From Capillidium heterosporum (Eukaryota; Entomophthoromycota; Entomophthoromycetes; Entomophthorales; Capillidiaceae), in NCBI GenBank assembly GCA_016630905.1, contig WBMQ01000008.1:620001-684000 (forward strand): a stretch of 64,000 bases of DNA, given 5' to 3'. Under the pieces are notes generated by a model. It saw nothing but the letters and a program-made list of their open reading frames with translations. It was not told the origin of the DNA and made no database searches. Below, in pieces: positions 41,891 to 53,736 of the stretch (the first letter of the stretch is position 1; the number at the start of each line of letters is the position of its first letter). The position numbers and the translations under genes are program-made.

Positions 41891-44800
41891 CTTGGGTTTA
41901 TTCAATGTGATAGTTGATGCTTAGTATAGAAATGCTTATTAAAAAGCGATGTTTGATGCTAAAGCTGCAATTAGAAGTTGTAAGAGTTGAAAGCGCCAAC
42001 TATTTTTAATCGGTAGGTCGATCGAAATAAAAACAGTTATGTAGTATTTGTAAATTTGAAGAGTAACCAACCTAAATTGTTGATGAATAAAAGTTTTGAA
42101 AAGCAACAGTTGATTACCAATTTCAATTCTACCATGTTGATGGCTAAATTCTTCAAGGAAACCAGCTTCTAGTCCCGTTTCGGCTAAGAGTCGTTACCCA
42201 CCTACTCAAATTCTATAAAAAATTATGATGCATATATCCAGCTTCAAAGAACTTTGATTGCAAGCTTGCGGAATAACGTCAGTTTAGCTCCCTATAAAGC
42301 TGGGAGCGGCAAAATTTAATCTCATCACTAGCGGAAATTTTGACAAATTTAGGGATCAACTATGGAAAGTTGCTTGATTCAACACCGGAACGGCGATTTA
42401 TGTAAGCAAACAGCATTATTACCTAAGAAGGCACTGTCTTATTGCTGAATGTTTTCTACCAACGTTATTTGAAATCATTGTACTTCAGCAACTAAGCATT
42501 TTAGGAGAAGATGCCGAAAACCTTTACCCTAATCTTCGGACTAGGTTCTTGGACTTGGATCTTCATAGTCGCTTCCTAATTAAACTCCTATACTTACATG
42601 TAAGCTAGTATACCGTCTTATTAGGCTATTATATTTAAATACCCATATTTGGCTTTTCACTATCAGGACATCAACATATCAACTTCATTTTGACAAATTA
42701 GACTAAAAATCTATATATTGAGAAATTCTGATTTGGAATAAAATTCTGATAGTTTAAGACTCAATTGGATCAACCTTGTCTTGTCAATATCAATATTTCT
42801 TACACCTGGCGGTTTCATTTAGAGTTTAGGAAAGCATGCCAAATTCTCCATACAGTAACGGTGTATCTTATTTTCAAATAGGAGAAGTGAGCATAGTTCC
42901 ATTCAATGATTATTAGAAGCTGAGGCGGTATTTCCAACTTACAAATCGACATGTTTTAGGGGAACTCATAGTTACCACACAGGATAGGCTGGATATTTAA
43001 CATTGACACATAGATGTAGAGTTAACTAGAAAGCTATTAAAAATTTGCTACATTTGTAGTTGATAGTTTAGGTATTTCATCTGATATATACATCAATTTT
43101 AAAATATATCTTTCATTCAAGTTTAGAATGGGACACTATTATCCATGTTGCAAAATTTTATAGATATGAAGTATTGGTTTAAAGCTATATTACCTTTTGA
43201 ATCCTTTATAATACTTTGACCACTATATTTATTTCAAAAAATAGCCTTGAATCACTTCAAATATGGGATCTATCAGCTTCATAGCCAGCATATAAAGCCA
43301 TCTTTGGCCTGCCAAGATCATGCTATACTCTTTACAATACTTTGTAACTTCTATCATGTTCAAACTGATCGTAAGGTCCAGGAAGGTGCTGTTAAATCCA
43401 ACTAACGATAGTGTCATAATGGAGGTGTATGACAGGATAGGTTAGGGTAGTAGAACCAATATCAACCACTGTATTAGTAATATAAATCACCCAAAGGAGG
43501 TAAGTCCGAAGGGAAGCGAAGAAAGTCAGAACAGAATGAGCCTGAGAGGGCAAAGAAGCCGAGCCACATAGTCGCATTATCTAATAACTGAGATTTACTA
43601 AGAACAAGATTTTATTCAAAGACTAGGAAACGGAATCAGGCTGTTTTGGAGAAACAACTATGGTTAAGGGCTGGGATCAAGAGGTGAGCAATAGCTATGG
43701 ATAGCGATGTGGAACATTGTTAAGATGGGGGCTTTCAATAGCAATCAACAGGTTTAAATACCTCTACTGTTTTGCAATGGCTAGATTCGGTGTAGATTAT
43801 CCCACCTCCTCATTGAACGATTGGTAAGGTGGTACTATTGGAATTCCCATATCAGATACTATACTGCTGATTGTTCGAGTTCCTGTAAGGAAGTATTCCT
43901 AAAGCAGCTGTAGTTTCACTCCATAATCCGAATTCAAGTTATACCTTAGACTTAGATGACTAGTCAACATCTCCCTATCAAGATTAGAAACTCTCTCCTT
44001 TTTAACAGGAACTAAGTGATCAATTTCGTACTTATTGCTCTCCAATCCCTAAGGTTAGTGATGGTCCCCTAGAAGAACCCGATGGATTTTGATACTGGAT
44101 ATTAGATAAATACTAATCACTAGTACCCAGAGAATCAGCTACTAAAAGACAAGTAGGCTATATAAAGCACACAGTGAGCTTAGTAGTAGGCTAAGCAGTT
44201 ATTTAACAAACGTCTTAAATCATTTGATATTTTCTTCTGTTATCGATATAGTATAAACTCACTATGATAGTATAATTTGGAACTGAGAATTAGCGTTTTT
44301 CTAAGCCAGTGGCACTGATCTGAACCGAACTGGATTGAACTTTAGAATTTTATTGAACCCATGAACCTGACTACACTCTTTAATCTTTTGGCTACGATTG
44401 GAGTCTTTCTATCCATCCACCGCATCTGGGTTAAGCTTCAAATACAAGCTTCTTCCCTATATAACCTTATCAGTTAATTTCCTTAGCCTTTTTGGAATAC
44501 TGGCTATTGTTGCCTCTTGGCTAACCCTTACTAGTGAGCGTTCTTAGTGGACATTTCCCAACAGCTCCTAAGCAATGATCGGAACTAAGAGAAGAAAGGT
44601 ATCAAGGTAATCAATTAAAATATAAGGAGGCAGAATAGGTTTGTAACTAAACTGGTTACGAATTGAGATATAGCAGAGCAAAAGTTGGTAGAGCAAGTGG
44701 TACAAAAGAACAAATAAGTGGGATAGATCTATGATCTACTAGTAAGGATTGCAACACCTAAAGTTGTTATAATTACCTAAAAAAGCAAATATTTGAAGTA

Positions 44801-45308
44801 ACTTATATTTATAAACCTATAGAGACAACTCTATTTTGGAACTATAATCCAAAGTCCTTGCCAATGCATTTCAACTCTTAAATTTGAGACAGTAATTCCT
44901 ATACCTACTCATATAAGTAAGCTTTAAATAAATATCAGCATTCAATTTACTTTTACCTTTACTTTTTATACAAAATAATCCTTTACTTGAATATATATTA
45001 TTCATATGTAACTTTGTGGATATACATACAAGGTACAAAAATTTTCAACAAAGCTCATTAATGCATACTGTTAATTTAAAAGATATAGTGCAGATGTGGG
45101 TACATTTACAAAAGGGCAAATACCACGATCATAATCTGTTGAGTTTAAATATATAGCTCAGTTGTAACTTCATGTCAGAAATTGAGAATTCAAACATATG
45201 ACGTCATTACAATTTCGATACTTGGTGAAGAAAAGAGATAGGAAAATCTGGATAAAAAGCAAGTTCATTTCATTTTATAAGCCCTACTTTTACGAAAGAA
45301 GCCAAAGT
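41891..45308. other. gene-poor region
   Basis: 3.4 kb without a gene I can support. Around 43.2-43.6 and 43.8-44.1 kb there are minus-strand stretches with some protein-like character but with stops (for example a segment reading YEIDHLVPVKKERVSNL). They could be decayed mobile or gene remnants. No repeats or RNA genes were recognised. Confidence 0.4.
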
Positions 45309-46690
45309 ATGTCGGTGAGTTTCAATTAATAAATGTAAAATGTTTTAATTTCCACTATTTTATATAAATAGTACCTCTACGATGAAGATGATGACGGAGA
45401 CTACTCCAACAGTTTGAATGTCTACAATCAACTCAACGAAAGCTACAGGTAGCTACCGATTTACCAACCCAGCAGCTTAAATTTAAACCATAATAGGTAT
45501 CAAAACTTTAGTGACGAAGATGAAGCCGACCGGTACAACTTGGATCCCCAACTTACCTAAACCACCTCGATTGCTGCTGATGGGGTTGCGGAGGTAGCTT
45601 TTATCTATATTTTAGCCTATTTTTACTCAATTGCTGCTCTTTTTCTTAAATAATTTAGGAGTGGTAAATCAAGTATCCAGAAGGTCGTCTTCCACAAGCT
45701 AGCACCCAATGAAACCTTATTTTTAGAGTCAACTTCCAAGATCACCAAGGGGAATGTCACGTAACAGAATTTCTATTTGTTCTTCTCTAACCTATACAAC
45801 TAAAGTTCGTTCATCGACTTCCAAGTATGGGATTTCCCGGGACAAGTCGACTTTTTCGACCCAACTTTCGACACCGAAGCCATCTTCGCCGAAGTCGGTA
45901 CCGTAGTCTACGTCGTCGACGCTCAGGTACTATAGCCTCCTACCTCTCCATCTAAACCATTTATTTTTAGGATGACTACGTCGATAGTTTAGGGAAACTA
46001 CACGACATAATCGTACGAGCCCACGCCTGCAACCCCCTCATGACCTTTGAAGTTTTCGTCCACAAGGTAGATGGTCTATCTGATGACTACAAGGTTGACT
46101 TACAACGCGACATCCAACAACGCATCGTAGACGAGTTGGCCGACGTAGGTCTCGATGCTGAGATCCAACTCTCCTTCTACCTAACTTCCATTTACGACCA
46201 CTCTATCTTCGAAGCCTTTTCCAAAGTAGTACAGAAGATGATCCGCCAGCTACCGACTTTGGAACACCTTTTGAACGCATTATGTGCCAATTCGGGGATT
46301 GAGAAAGCCTACCTCTTTGATGTAACTAGTAAGATCTACATCGCCACTGACACCAGCCCCGTCGACATGTACAGCTACGAGATCTGTGCCGATATGATTG
46401 ACGTCGTTGTGGATTTGGCCAACATCTACAGGACGCCATCCCCACCTCAATCCCCACAATTGGAAGGGTATACCAACGGAAGGGAGGGTGGAAGTACTAG
46501 CCAAGTTGAGAAGGAAGGCTCCTACTCGTCTATCCAACTCAACTCAGGATTGGTGTTATACTTTAGAGAAATCAACAAGTACTTGGCTCTAGTTTGCTTG
46601 CTAAGAAACGATACGTTTGAGAAAAGGGGGTTGATCGACTATAACTTCCTTGTGCTTCAAGAAGGCCATCCTAGAGGTGCTAAAGGTTAG
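45309..46690 (+). CDS. GTR2: Rag-family GTPase Gtr2 (RagC/D), with a frame break near the N-terminus
   Basis: Exons 45309-45314, 45372-45448, 45497-45593, 45659-45760, 45806-45926 and 45971-46690. The protein opens with an acidic tail ([13 protein letters not shown]...). The GTPase domain follows: [21 protein letters not shown] (P-loop), [23 protein letters not shown] (switch II region), [11 protein letters not shown] and FVHKVDGL. The C-terminal roadblock-like half matches RagC/D. Gtr2 pairs with Gtr1 on the vacuole to signal amino-acid sufficiency to TORC1. In exon 3 the acidic frame (NLDPQLT) meets a TAA at 45558-45560, while [10 protein letters not shown] is in the +1 frame. One base too many, for example in C4 at 45546-45549, would explain it. 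An ATG in the second frame at 45520 is an alternative start. Confidence 0.9.
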
Positions 46691-46927
46691 GGATTCTGGG
46701 TTACAGCTATTGTCGGTGGAGGGGGCGAACCAATAATTAAGATATATATATATACTTTTAAGCTTTATAAAGCAGGCTATTTTTGTCATTATAATTTGGT
46801 TTTGAAGTTTTTATATATGTGATAACAAAATTTATACTATTAATCTAAATAGCGTATTTGGAAAAAATATATAGCTGTAATGACAGATTTAGTTTAATTG
46901 GTAAACAGGCTATCCGAAGATATAAAT

Positions 46928-47227
46928 TCATTTAGTGACCGAGTTGTAACTTGATGGTGGCAAGATATTCTTTTCATCGTCAGCATTAGGATCTCTCACC
47001 TCCTCCTTCAAACTACCTATAGCTTTTAAATCAGTCGAACCTACCTTTTCATCACTGTCAACTTCCGATTTCAATTCTGGTTTGACAATCCACCCTACTC
47101 CATTGGGATCTTTAATCAAGCCTTGAAACTCAGTAACATCTGCATCGAGTACCGGATCTTCCCTACAGCACCCTTCACAGACATACTCACCTTTGGATAG
47201 CAGATACAATGTACGAAGCACTTTCAT
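46928..47227 (-). CDS. small hypothetical protein
   Basis: ATG-initiated frame of 99 aa. The N-terminus MKVLRTLYLLSKGEYVCEGCC has three cysteines close together. The rest is acidic and polar (VKPELKSEVDSDEKVG, RDPNADDEKN). No family is recognised. No clear signal peptide or membrane helix. It lies 237 bp beyond the convergent GTR2 stop. Codon composition is coding-like, but it could be an exon of a larger gene. Confidence 0.4.
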   Translation of the reverse strand: MKVLRTLYLLSKGEYVCEGCCREDPVLDADVTEFQGLIKDPNGVGWIVKPELKSEVDSDEKVGSTDLKAIGSLKEEVRDPNADDEKNILPPSSYNSVTK

Positions 47228-47906
47228 TATTTGGCGTCGAGTAATTTTTAAAATAATACATTTGTGGTTGAACGATGGAACTTATATATCTTATAAAAGC
47301 TTAGAGCTTAGCAATCGTAATATGACGAGGCAGTTTTTTTAAAGTAACACTACAGCTGCACATGACTTAAAATCCAATGCCAAGGTTTGGAAGATTGGTG
47401 GATAACTTTGCTTCGATTGAGTGCCTTGTCGTCGCAATTTAATTGAATAGATATTTGATCCGATGATGTTGATTTTCAAAGCTGCTATTAGATTCTCCCT
47501 TTTTAAAATCGAATATATATATGGCGTTGAAATATATTAAATCTTCATTAAGGAATAGGTGGAAGGTGATGTGTTCGATGGTCTAAAAGCTGCTTTTGAA
47601 TTTGGAATACCGAATTGCGGCACAATCTTTTAAATAGAGCATATTGGAAGATGTCAATAGCGTAAATAAAATTGTTCTGGGCCTCGAAAATAAAGTTTCC
47701 TGAGCTGATAGCAGTCCTCAAAGAACCAATAAAAATTTCAAACTTGGACATGGGAATTTGGGTTTTGGAGAATTTCTATTTCCAAATTTTAGAGTGGAAT
47801 CTGAAAAGGAGAGATGAATACCCTCTTAGTTTATTTAGCATCTTGCACCATCGACTATCCAACTTTATATACCGATTTTTGCACATTATAGATAGATATA
47901 GTAGGT
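47228..47906. other. intergenic, divergent promoter region
   Basis: Between the small hypothetical gene and the ceramidase-like gene. A 67-codon open frame at 47548-47751 (-) has no supporting features. Confidence 0.4.
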
Positions 47907-48777
47907 ATGGGGTTCGCACAAGTAAGTTTGTATAAAGCTATATATACCCATTTCAACTTATACTATTACTTTTTCGATATAATTTAGGCAATAGTAGATC
48001 AAGTAGGTGAAGGATGTGGTTGTTCGACTGACAAACATGGAAACTTGAAGCCCAGTTTATATCAAAAACTATTTTCACCAGCCACCGTTGTAACGATGGA
48101 ACAGAAGTACTACTATTCAAGTTACATAGGTACTCTTTATTTTAAATTGGAAGCTTTCTAAACTTAATGGTTTAGCCGAATTCTGGTGTACCCTAACTTC
48201 TTGGTTCTTCGCTCTACCTCTTTTAATCCTAAGCAGAATCCCCTACAGCCAACTAAATGTACCTCTATCGCTCTACCTAACTTTAAGTTTGGTAACTGCA
48301 ACCATGTCTTTCTTGTATCACTTGACTCTGTACAAAATTTTTAGTTCGGCCGACTGCTGTTTCGCTACTATTATGATCGCTTTAGTAAGATTTGTTAACT
48401 TTTCATAGTTTAATCTTTTGTCTTCTGTATCAAAATAGAATACGGTTCACCTAGTTTTCAAACCAGAAGTATATATCATATCGACTTCTACCAATATCAT
48501 ACCCATCTACATACTAACTATATTAGTAATAACGCTACTGTTCGTCAAATTTTGGCAAGAAACGGCCAGGTTAACTGTCTTACTGTTCGCCATCTTTGTC
48601 CCAGTCGTTTTAGTACGTATGGCCCAACTGGGTGAATCGGACGCTTTGATCTCGGGAACAGTTGGTATCATCAGCTTTTTGTTGGATCGGAAGCAAGTAG
48701 CACCTACCCATTCCTTATGGCATCTGTTCGGTGGCCTACACCTCTACTATTTGACAAAGACTTGGATCCCTCTTTAA
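47907..48777 (+). CDS. alkaline ceramidase-like membrane hydrolase (CREST superfamily)
   Basis: Four exons: 47907-47921, 47988-48129, 48176-48384 and 48439-48777; 234 aa. The first exon is five codons (MGFAQ). YYYSSYIAEFWCTLTSWFF matches the alkaline ceramidase opening (Y-I-A-E-x-x-N-T-x-T). SFLYHLTLYKIFSSADCC supplies the Ser/His and Asp positions of the zinc site, and THSLWHLFGGLHLYYL near the end supplies the H-x-x-W-H pattern. About seven hydrophobic helices fit. Ypc1/Ydc1-type enzymes cleave phytoceramide or dihydroceramide in the ER. A Cys replaces the usual Asn of the N-T-x-T segment, and the first half has a CGCSTDKHGN loop. It is shorter than Ypc1 (316 aa), so activity is uncertain. 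Confidence 0.7.
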
Positions 48778-48829
48778 TTAATAAATGATAATCGAAAACC
48801 CCAAAATATGTCATTTTCAAATAAACCTT

Positions 48830-49793
48830 TTATTCTAAGTCTAATTTCAACTCCTTACATATGGTACAGCTACACTTGAACCCATATTTCCGACTTAAAA
48901 ACTGATGAACTTCCTTGTGGTTGTTGAACTTTTCAGTATCCAAGTAAGCTATAGAAATCTCTTCCCCTTGTTTAATCGATCGGTTACTGATAACCTCAAT
49001 TTTATTTCCAATGAAACGAACATCACAGTTGGGTAGGCAAGAATGGTTGATCATCGAGCTTAGCAGATACAGCTGCCGAAGCCCAAGATTTACCTTTGGT
49101 AGTAGGTTCAGGTAAGGCAAAGGCATTCAAGTCTAGAACCGACATCATTCGCACGTACCATTCCAAACTGAAGTAGGATTTTCGACTGGGATCTCGTAAT
49201 ATACCTTCTTCGATAAACTTGTAGTCCTGCATCCACAGTTCGGGGATGTTGCTCTTACCTTCCTTAGTCTTCTCTAAATTGACAAAAGCTAGATGGGGTA
49301 ACGTGTAGTAGATGGGTGAAAATTTTTCCAACTTGAATTGGATAAGGCATTCCATTATCAAATTTAAAATTAAAGTTGGGAAGACACGTAACTGATGTTG
49401 AAATTTTAAAGATAGATCCTTTATCTCCTTTATTTGATGGTAGCCCATACTTCTATCCTCACAGCCTTTGGAACAGTAACTTTGGCTGACTGGTTTGGGT
49501 TGTAGGCATTGGGGACAGGACTTCAACCTCAAGTAATCTAATTTTTTCAAGCTACTGGTTATAGGTACTTCTTCGATGATCTTTGTTCCTTTAGGTATGC
49601 TGTGTACACTGAATACACCTCGGTTGGTTGAAGTTATGGATTTTATCGTCAAGTGGTCGTTGGCTTCGGGTACTCCTTGGACAAGTAGGTTGCGAGCCAA
49701 CATGTAACTGAAGGCTTGGTCGGCATCGATACCTCTCGTTGTACTGTAAAGTCGTAGTTGGTTTAGGGTTGGGAGCTTTGTTAGGTATTTCAT
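48830..49793 (-). CDS. SET-domain protein (SMYD/Set5-like), frame change in the middle
   Basis: The 5' frame starts at the ATG 49791-49793 (MKYLTKLPTLNQLRLYSTTRG, possibly mitochondrial). It has the SET start VFSVHSIPKGTKIIEE, a Cys cluster CPQCLQPKPVSQSYCSKGC and LDLNAFALPEP. The 3' frame carries LYLLSSMINHSCLPNCDV (the N-H-S-C-x-P-N cofactor/substrate core), GEEISIAYLD and the post-SET Cys pair CSCTIC. So SET and post-SET parts are complete, suggesting a protein methyltransferase of the Set5/Set6/SMYD type. The two parts are one base out of register near 49093-49100. Either a 46-nt GTTCTA..AAAG intron removes the conserved NAFALP segment, or there is one extra base in the AAAGG stretch. I favour the latter but cannot prove it. 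Confidence 0.8.
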
Positions 49794-50679
49794 AATAGTC
49801 GTGAAGAAGTTGGTGCTGTAGCTGGTTGTTGAGGCAAAAGCAAATTCGTGCCTTGGAATTTAGATAAAAAGTTTGTTGTTTAGTTTCGGTTATGTGGTTG
49901 AATTTGGTAGGCTTTCAAAATAAACTTTTAATATTCCCAGAATCAACCTATACTTTACAAAAAATTCATTAATAATAAAGCAGTTTATTGATGAATAAAG
50001 CCATTTCTAAATTTTCAACCAAGAAGAGCCGAGTCCTGAGCTTAATAAGGCAGTGCAACTGGGGATTAAATCTTGACATAAAGTTGAGGAGATGAAAGGC
50101 TACCCTGCTTCCCTAAACATAAATAAAGAAGCCGGTAGGCACGTGAGGTGAGGGAAAAGGTCCACTAACATTCCACTCAAAGCAGTAGAGATATAGGCAA
50201 GGAACCTAGTATCGAAGCCATAAGTTTTGGAGCAAAACTAAAAGGTAGGAGTGGACGCCTCGGTCACATATTTTTTAATTTTAGAGCTGCAAACTATCAT
50301 AGATTCAATTCAAATGTTGCTTTCAAAACATTGTTAGTGAGAAATTTATTAATACTAGTGAACATGAAAATATACATCAGTCTTATATCTATAGTACTTT
50401 ACATATTCCTTCATAAATATTTAAGAACTACCTAAAGCAACCAATTTCCAGTTATACTGTCTTATCAAAGACTTTATAAAGATATCTCGAGCCTATTAGT
50501 TAATTTTAATAACAATAATGAAAGCTTATTTGTTTCTACAGCTACCATCAAGGTAAATTAGAAACCCACACAATGCCTACATAGCTTAATAGCCAAAAAC
50601 CATACAAAATAATAACTTTAAATACAAAACGAATTTAACACAACTACATCACCAGCAACTCTTATTGCTATCTTTAAAT
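49794..50679. other. intergenic, no gene seen
   Basis: Contains the SET gene promoter and the cullin 3' flank. Nothing else seen. Confidence 0.5.
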
Positions 50680-53600
50680 TTAAGCTATGTAATGTAAAAG
50701 TTCCAAGTCCTGCTCATCACGTTCCAAGAACTCGCGCTCCATAAGGCTCGTAATGCGTGACTTTATAGTAGCAGTTTCAACTGGGAAGTGAAGCTGCTTG
50801 ATGGCATCGGAAATCAAGTTGTGTAAAGAACTAGACTTTTTGGCCTTCATCACACGGACCAGGAAGGCATCAATCTACAATTAAACACATTAATATCGAA
50901 CAAGATCCAACTATATTATTTACCAAAAACAGTCGGTTGAGTAGGACGGAATTTTGCAACTCATCGTCATCTTTCTTCTACAGGTAGTAAAGGTTAGTAC
51001 TTATCAAGTTAAAAGGAAATTAGCCTACTGATTCTTTAAGTTGTAGTGAGTTGACGTAGATCTTGGATTTGCTACTTTTGAAGTTGGCGTTGATGGTGAA
51101 GTAATCGGTCTCCAAAACTTTCTTCTCGATGTCCACCTACACAATACAAATGCTTCATTAATAATAGCAAAAGACAAAGAATATTTTACGGGAGGATCCT
51201 TGAGCAAAAAGTTTCTAGGATACCTAGTCAAACTAATCAAAGTTAGTCGCAGCTGACTGCTTGAGAGCTGGGTTCCGATCAGCCAACTCCTTGAAACTCA
51301 ACTTCAAGCTGCCATTATCCTCGTTATCATCACTTAGATTCTGTTGGAGCTGTAGTAGGATCAAAGCTTGACTTAAAGATACGGTAAGCTCGTAATTCTA
51401 GAAATGAAAATAAAAATTAGCACAAAAAGTGCAGAGTATATGTTTACTCTATTGAGAAAGGCAGCCTTCAAAGTGCATTTGGATACAGTATGGTGCCAGA
51501 ACAGTTTGCGTTCTTTATAGCTGGCTAGGTACATCCGATTGAATTCTTCGATCATATGTTGCATCTATAAATAAAACTAATTAGTAAATCAACACTTATA
51601 ACAAAAGGTACATCTGTAGGTAGCAAGAAGGATTCCATAGGGTAGGTTGGCCAGTTCTTGGTAGTTAGTACTTTAGCCTCGAACTGGAAGCTCATATGAT
51701 TGTTTTGAGTCTCTTCAAATTGATCTTCGGTGACATTATTGGCCTTAACTCGATTACTAGGATCTGACAGCCAACTGGAAAACTTGGTGGAAAGTTCTGC
51801 GGACCTATCCATATCAGCGAACATGCCATCCAAGGTATCGGTATACTCACCTCCCAGAACTAGTTGCAATACTTTTAATGAAAGAACCAATATAAAAATT
51901 TACCTGTTTTCAATTTTAAGATAATCAACTTCTCTAACCCCTCATTAACAGACAGGTTCAATAGTAGCCTGCGAGCCAAGAAGAACCTATAGAATTCTTG
52001 AAAGAGATCCCTACCCTGAATAAATCGGAACATACGAAAGTACTGATCAATCTGCTTCTCTACATCCGCTTCAGCATCTTCAATTGCCCCCATGCTACCA
52101 TCCAAGTCGTCAATGACAGCTAGACTGCTTGACCTCTTCAACAAAGTATCAAAGGATTTGGCCAGCAACCTAGGTGGCAGATTCGATTTCAACAGTAGGG
52201 CATGGCGGACCGCTTTATCGAACGATCGTATTGCTAGATGGTTGGAATCAAAGGCTTGGATATATACGAGCTGGTACTTTGTGTCAAAACTAACTAGCTT
52301 TTCGATCAGTTGAGGATCTTCAGTCGAATCTTTTATCAACTCTAAACTTGCCGACTATTTTAAAAATACAGAATAGCCAATGTTAGAAAACAGAAGAGGT
52401 TGAGTGTATATTCACCTGCAATGCCTCGGTAACCAACTTGAAGAAAGAATTAAGCTGCTCGCACTGGTAGAAAAGCTGATAGGTGCGCTTTAGCAACTCC
52501 AAGTACTCCTTGTCAAAATTTTCATCGCCAATAATATTAAAAAATATCTGCTTCAAACCTTTACCGACGTTTGATAATCCAACCTCTGAGTATAGAAGCT
52601 GTTTATAGATCGCAAACTTGATTCGCTTAAACTTGATGTGGAAACATTGGAATGTGTTTTCGAACCTATCTTCCTCCAGCTCGATAACATCGAAGCACAG
52701 TTTGATATGTTCATTTAAACTCAAAGTTGGAATCTTCATGGTTGCTATATTTAGGTAGTAGTCCTGGGCTTGATTCAAAACTAGCTGCTCCAATTTGACA
52801 TTAAAGTTGGGTAGACCCTTTACCATATTTAATAGGAGGTTTTCATCGAATTTATCGATTGTAGTACCCTCTCTATAATACACCATTAATATTTTTTTGA
52901 AAATTAGATAATGCGAGCTACCTTTCCGACTCAATAAACAACAGTATGGTGCTAACGATCTTATCGATTACTTGGTTATCGTCCAAAAGTAACCTACGAA
53001 ATTCAGATATTCCCATCTCCCTATAAATGAATGAAAGGCATTTAGCATATCACTATATTTAAATAAATTTACTTTATGGGTAAATAGCCTTTAGTCTGTA
53101 AAGCAAAAACTCTATCTAAATATCCCAGCATATTACGTAACTTAATCTAACAAAAATAGGTACAAATTTAAAAACACTCTTTAAAAATTATTTACCATAA
53201 GCGTCAGATGTTTATCCCATTCCTCAATAAGCAGAATAACAAAGCTCAAGTCAGTACCTTCAAATCTAAATATACGGATAGAGTTAGTATTTTGCCCCAT
53301 AGTTCAATAAACGCTACTTTGAAAAATGAGTGCCTAACTTTTCGATACGTTTATTCAATAAACCTTCTACCAAGTTGAAGAGCTTCGCACCGTAGCCAAC
53401 CTTGACTAAATACTTGATTAACTAGATAAAAATAGATTAGCAAAGTAAAGCATACAATAAAAAGCATTTACGTTATAAAACTTTTGATTGGAATATCTTT
53501 CAAGGTTCGGTTTCTCAAATATGACTAACTTCAATATACTCTTCACTTCCGAATATTTCTCTTTGACTTCTTCACCTATTTAACTTCTTTAGTGCTAAAG

Positions 53601-53736
53601 TAGACCACATATAGGTATAAGCAATTAGATTAATTTAACAGGACTTACGTGATAGGTTGTTAATTTCAAGTTTTTCAACAATCAAGCTATCTTTAAAACG
53701 CGTATCAGGTAAGCTGTACGTTGGTAACTCTTCCAT
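50680..53736 (-). CDS. CUL4: cullin, CUL4-like
   Basis: Multi-exon gene from ATG 53734-53736 (MEELPTYSLPDTRFKDSL) to TAA 50680-50682, with about a dozen short introns; exons were not all set base by base. Recognisable pieces in order: helical cullin repeats (YYREGTTIDKFDENLLLNMVKGL; FHIKFKRIKFAIYKQLLYSEVG), RFIQGRDLFQEFYRFFLARRLLLNLS, then MFADMDRSAELSTKFSSWL, WPTYPMESFLLP, and YKERKLFWHHTVSKCTLKAAF. The winged-helix end has IDAFLVRVMKAKKSSSLHNLI, with the Lys position used for Nedd8, and IKQLHFPVETATIKSRI...EREFLERDEQ...YIA. HNL-I-x-x-x-x-x-QL-x-FPV resembles CUL4 more than CUL1 or CUL3. It would scaffold a DDB1-type RING ubiquitin ligase in the nucleus. Confidence 0.9.

Noticed and set aside
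43229-43577. Two minus-strand frames of about 60 codons
   Set aside because: No convincing domain or shared splice phase; mentioned only as possible remnants.
47548-47751. 67-codon minus-strand frame (MSKFEIFIGSL...)
   Set aside because: No recognisable features and no upstream exon; could be chance in AT-rich DNA.
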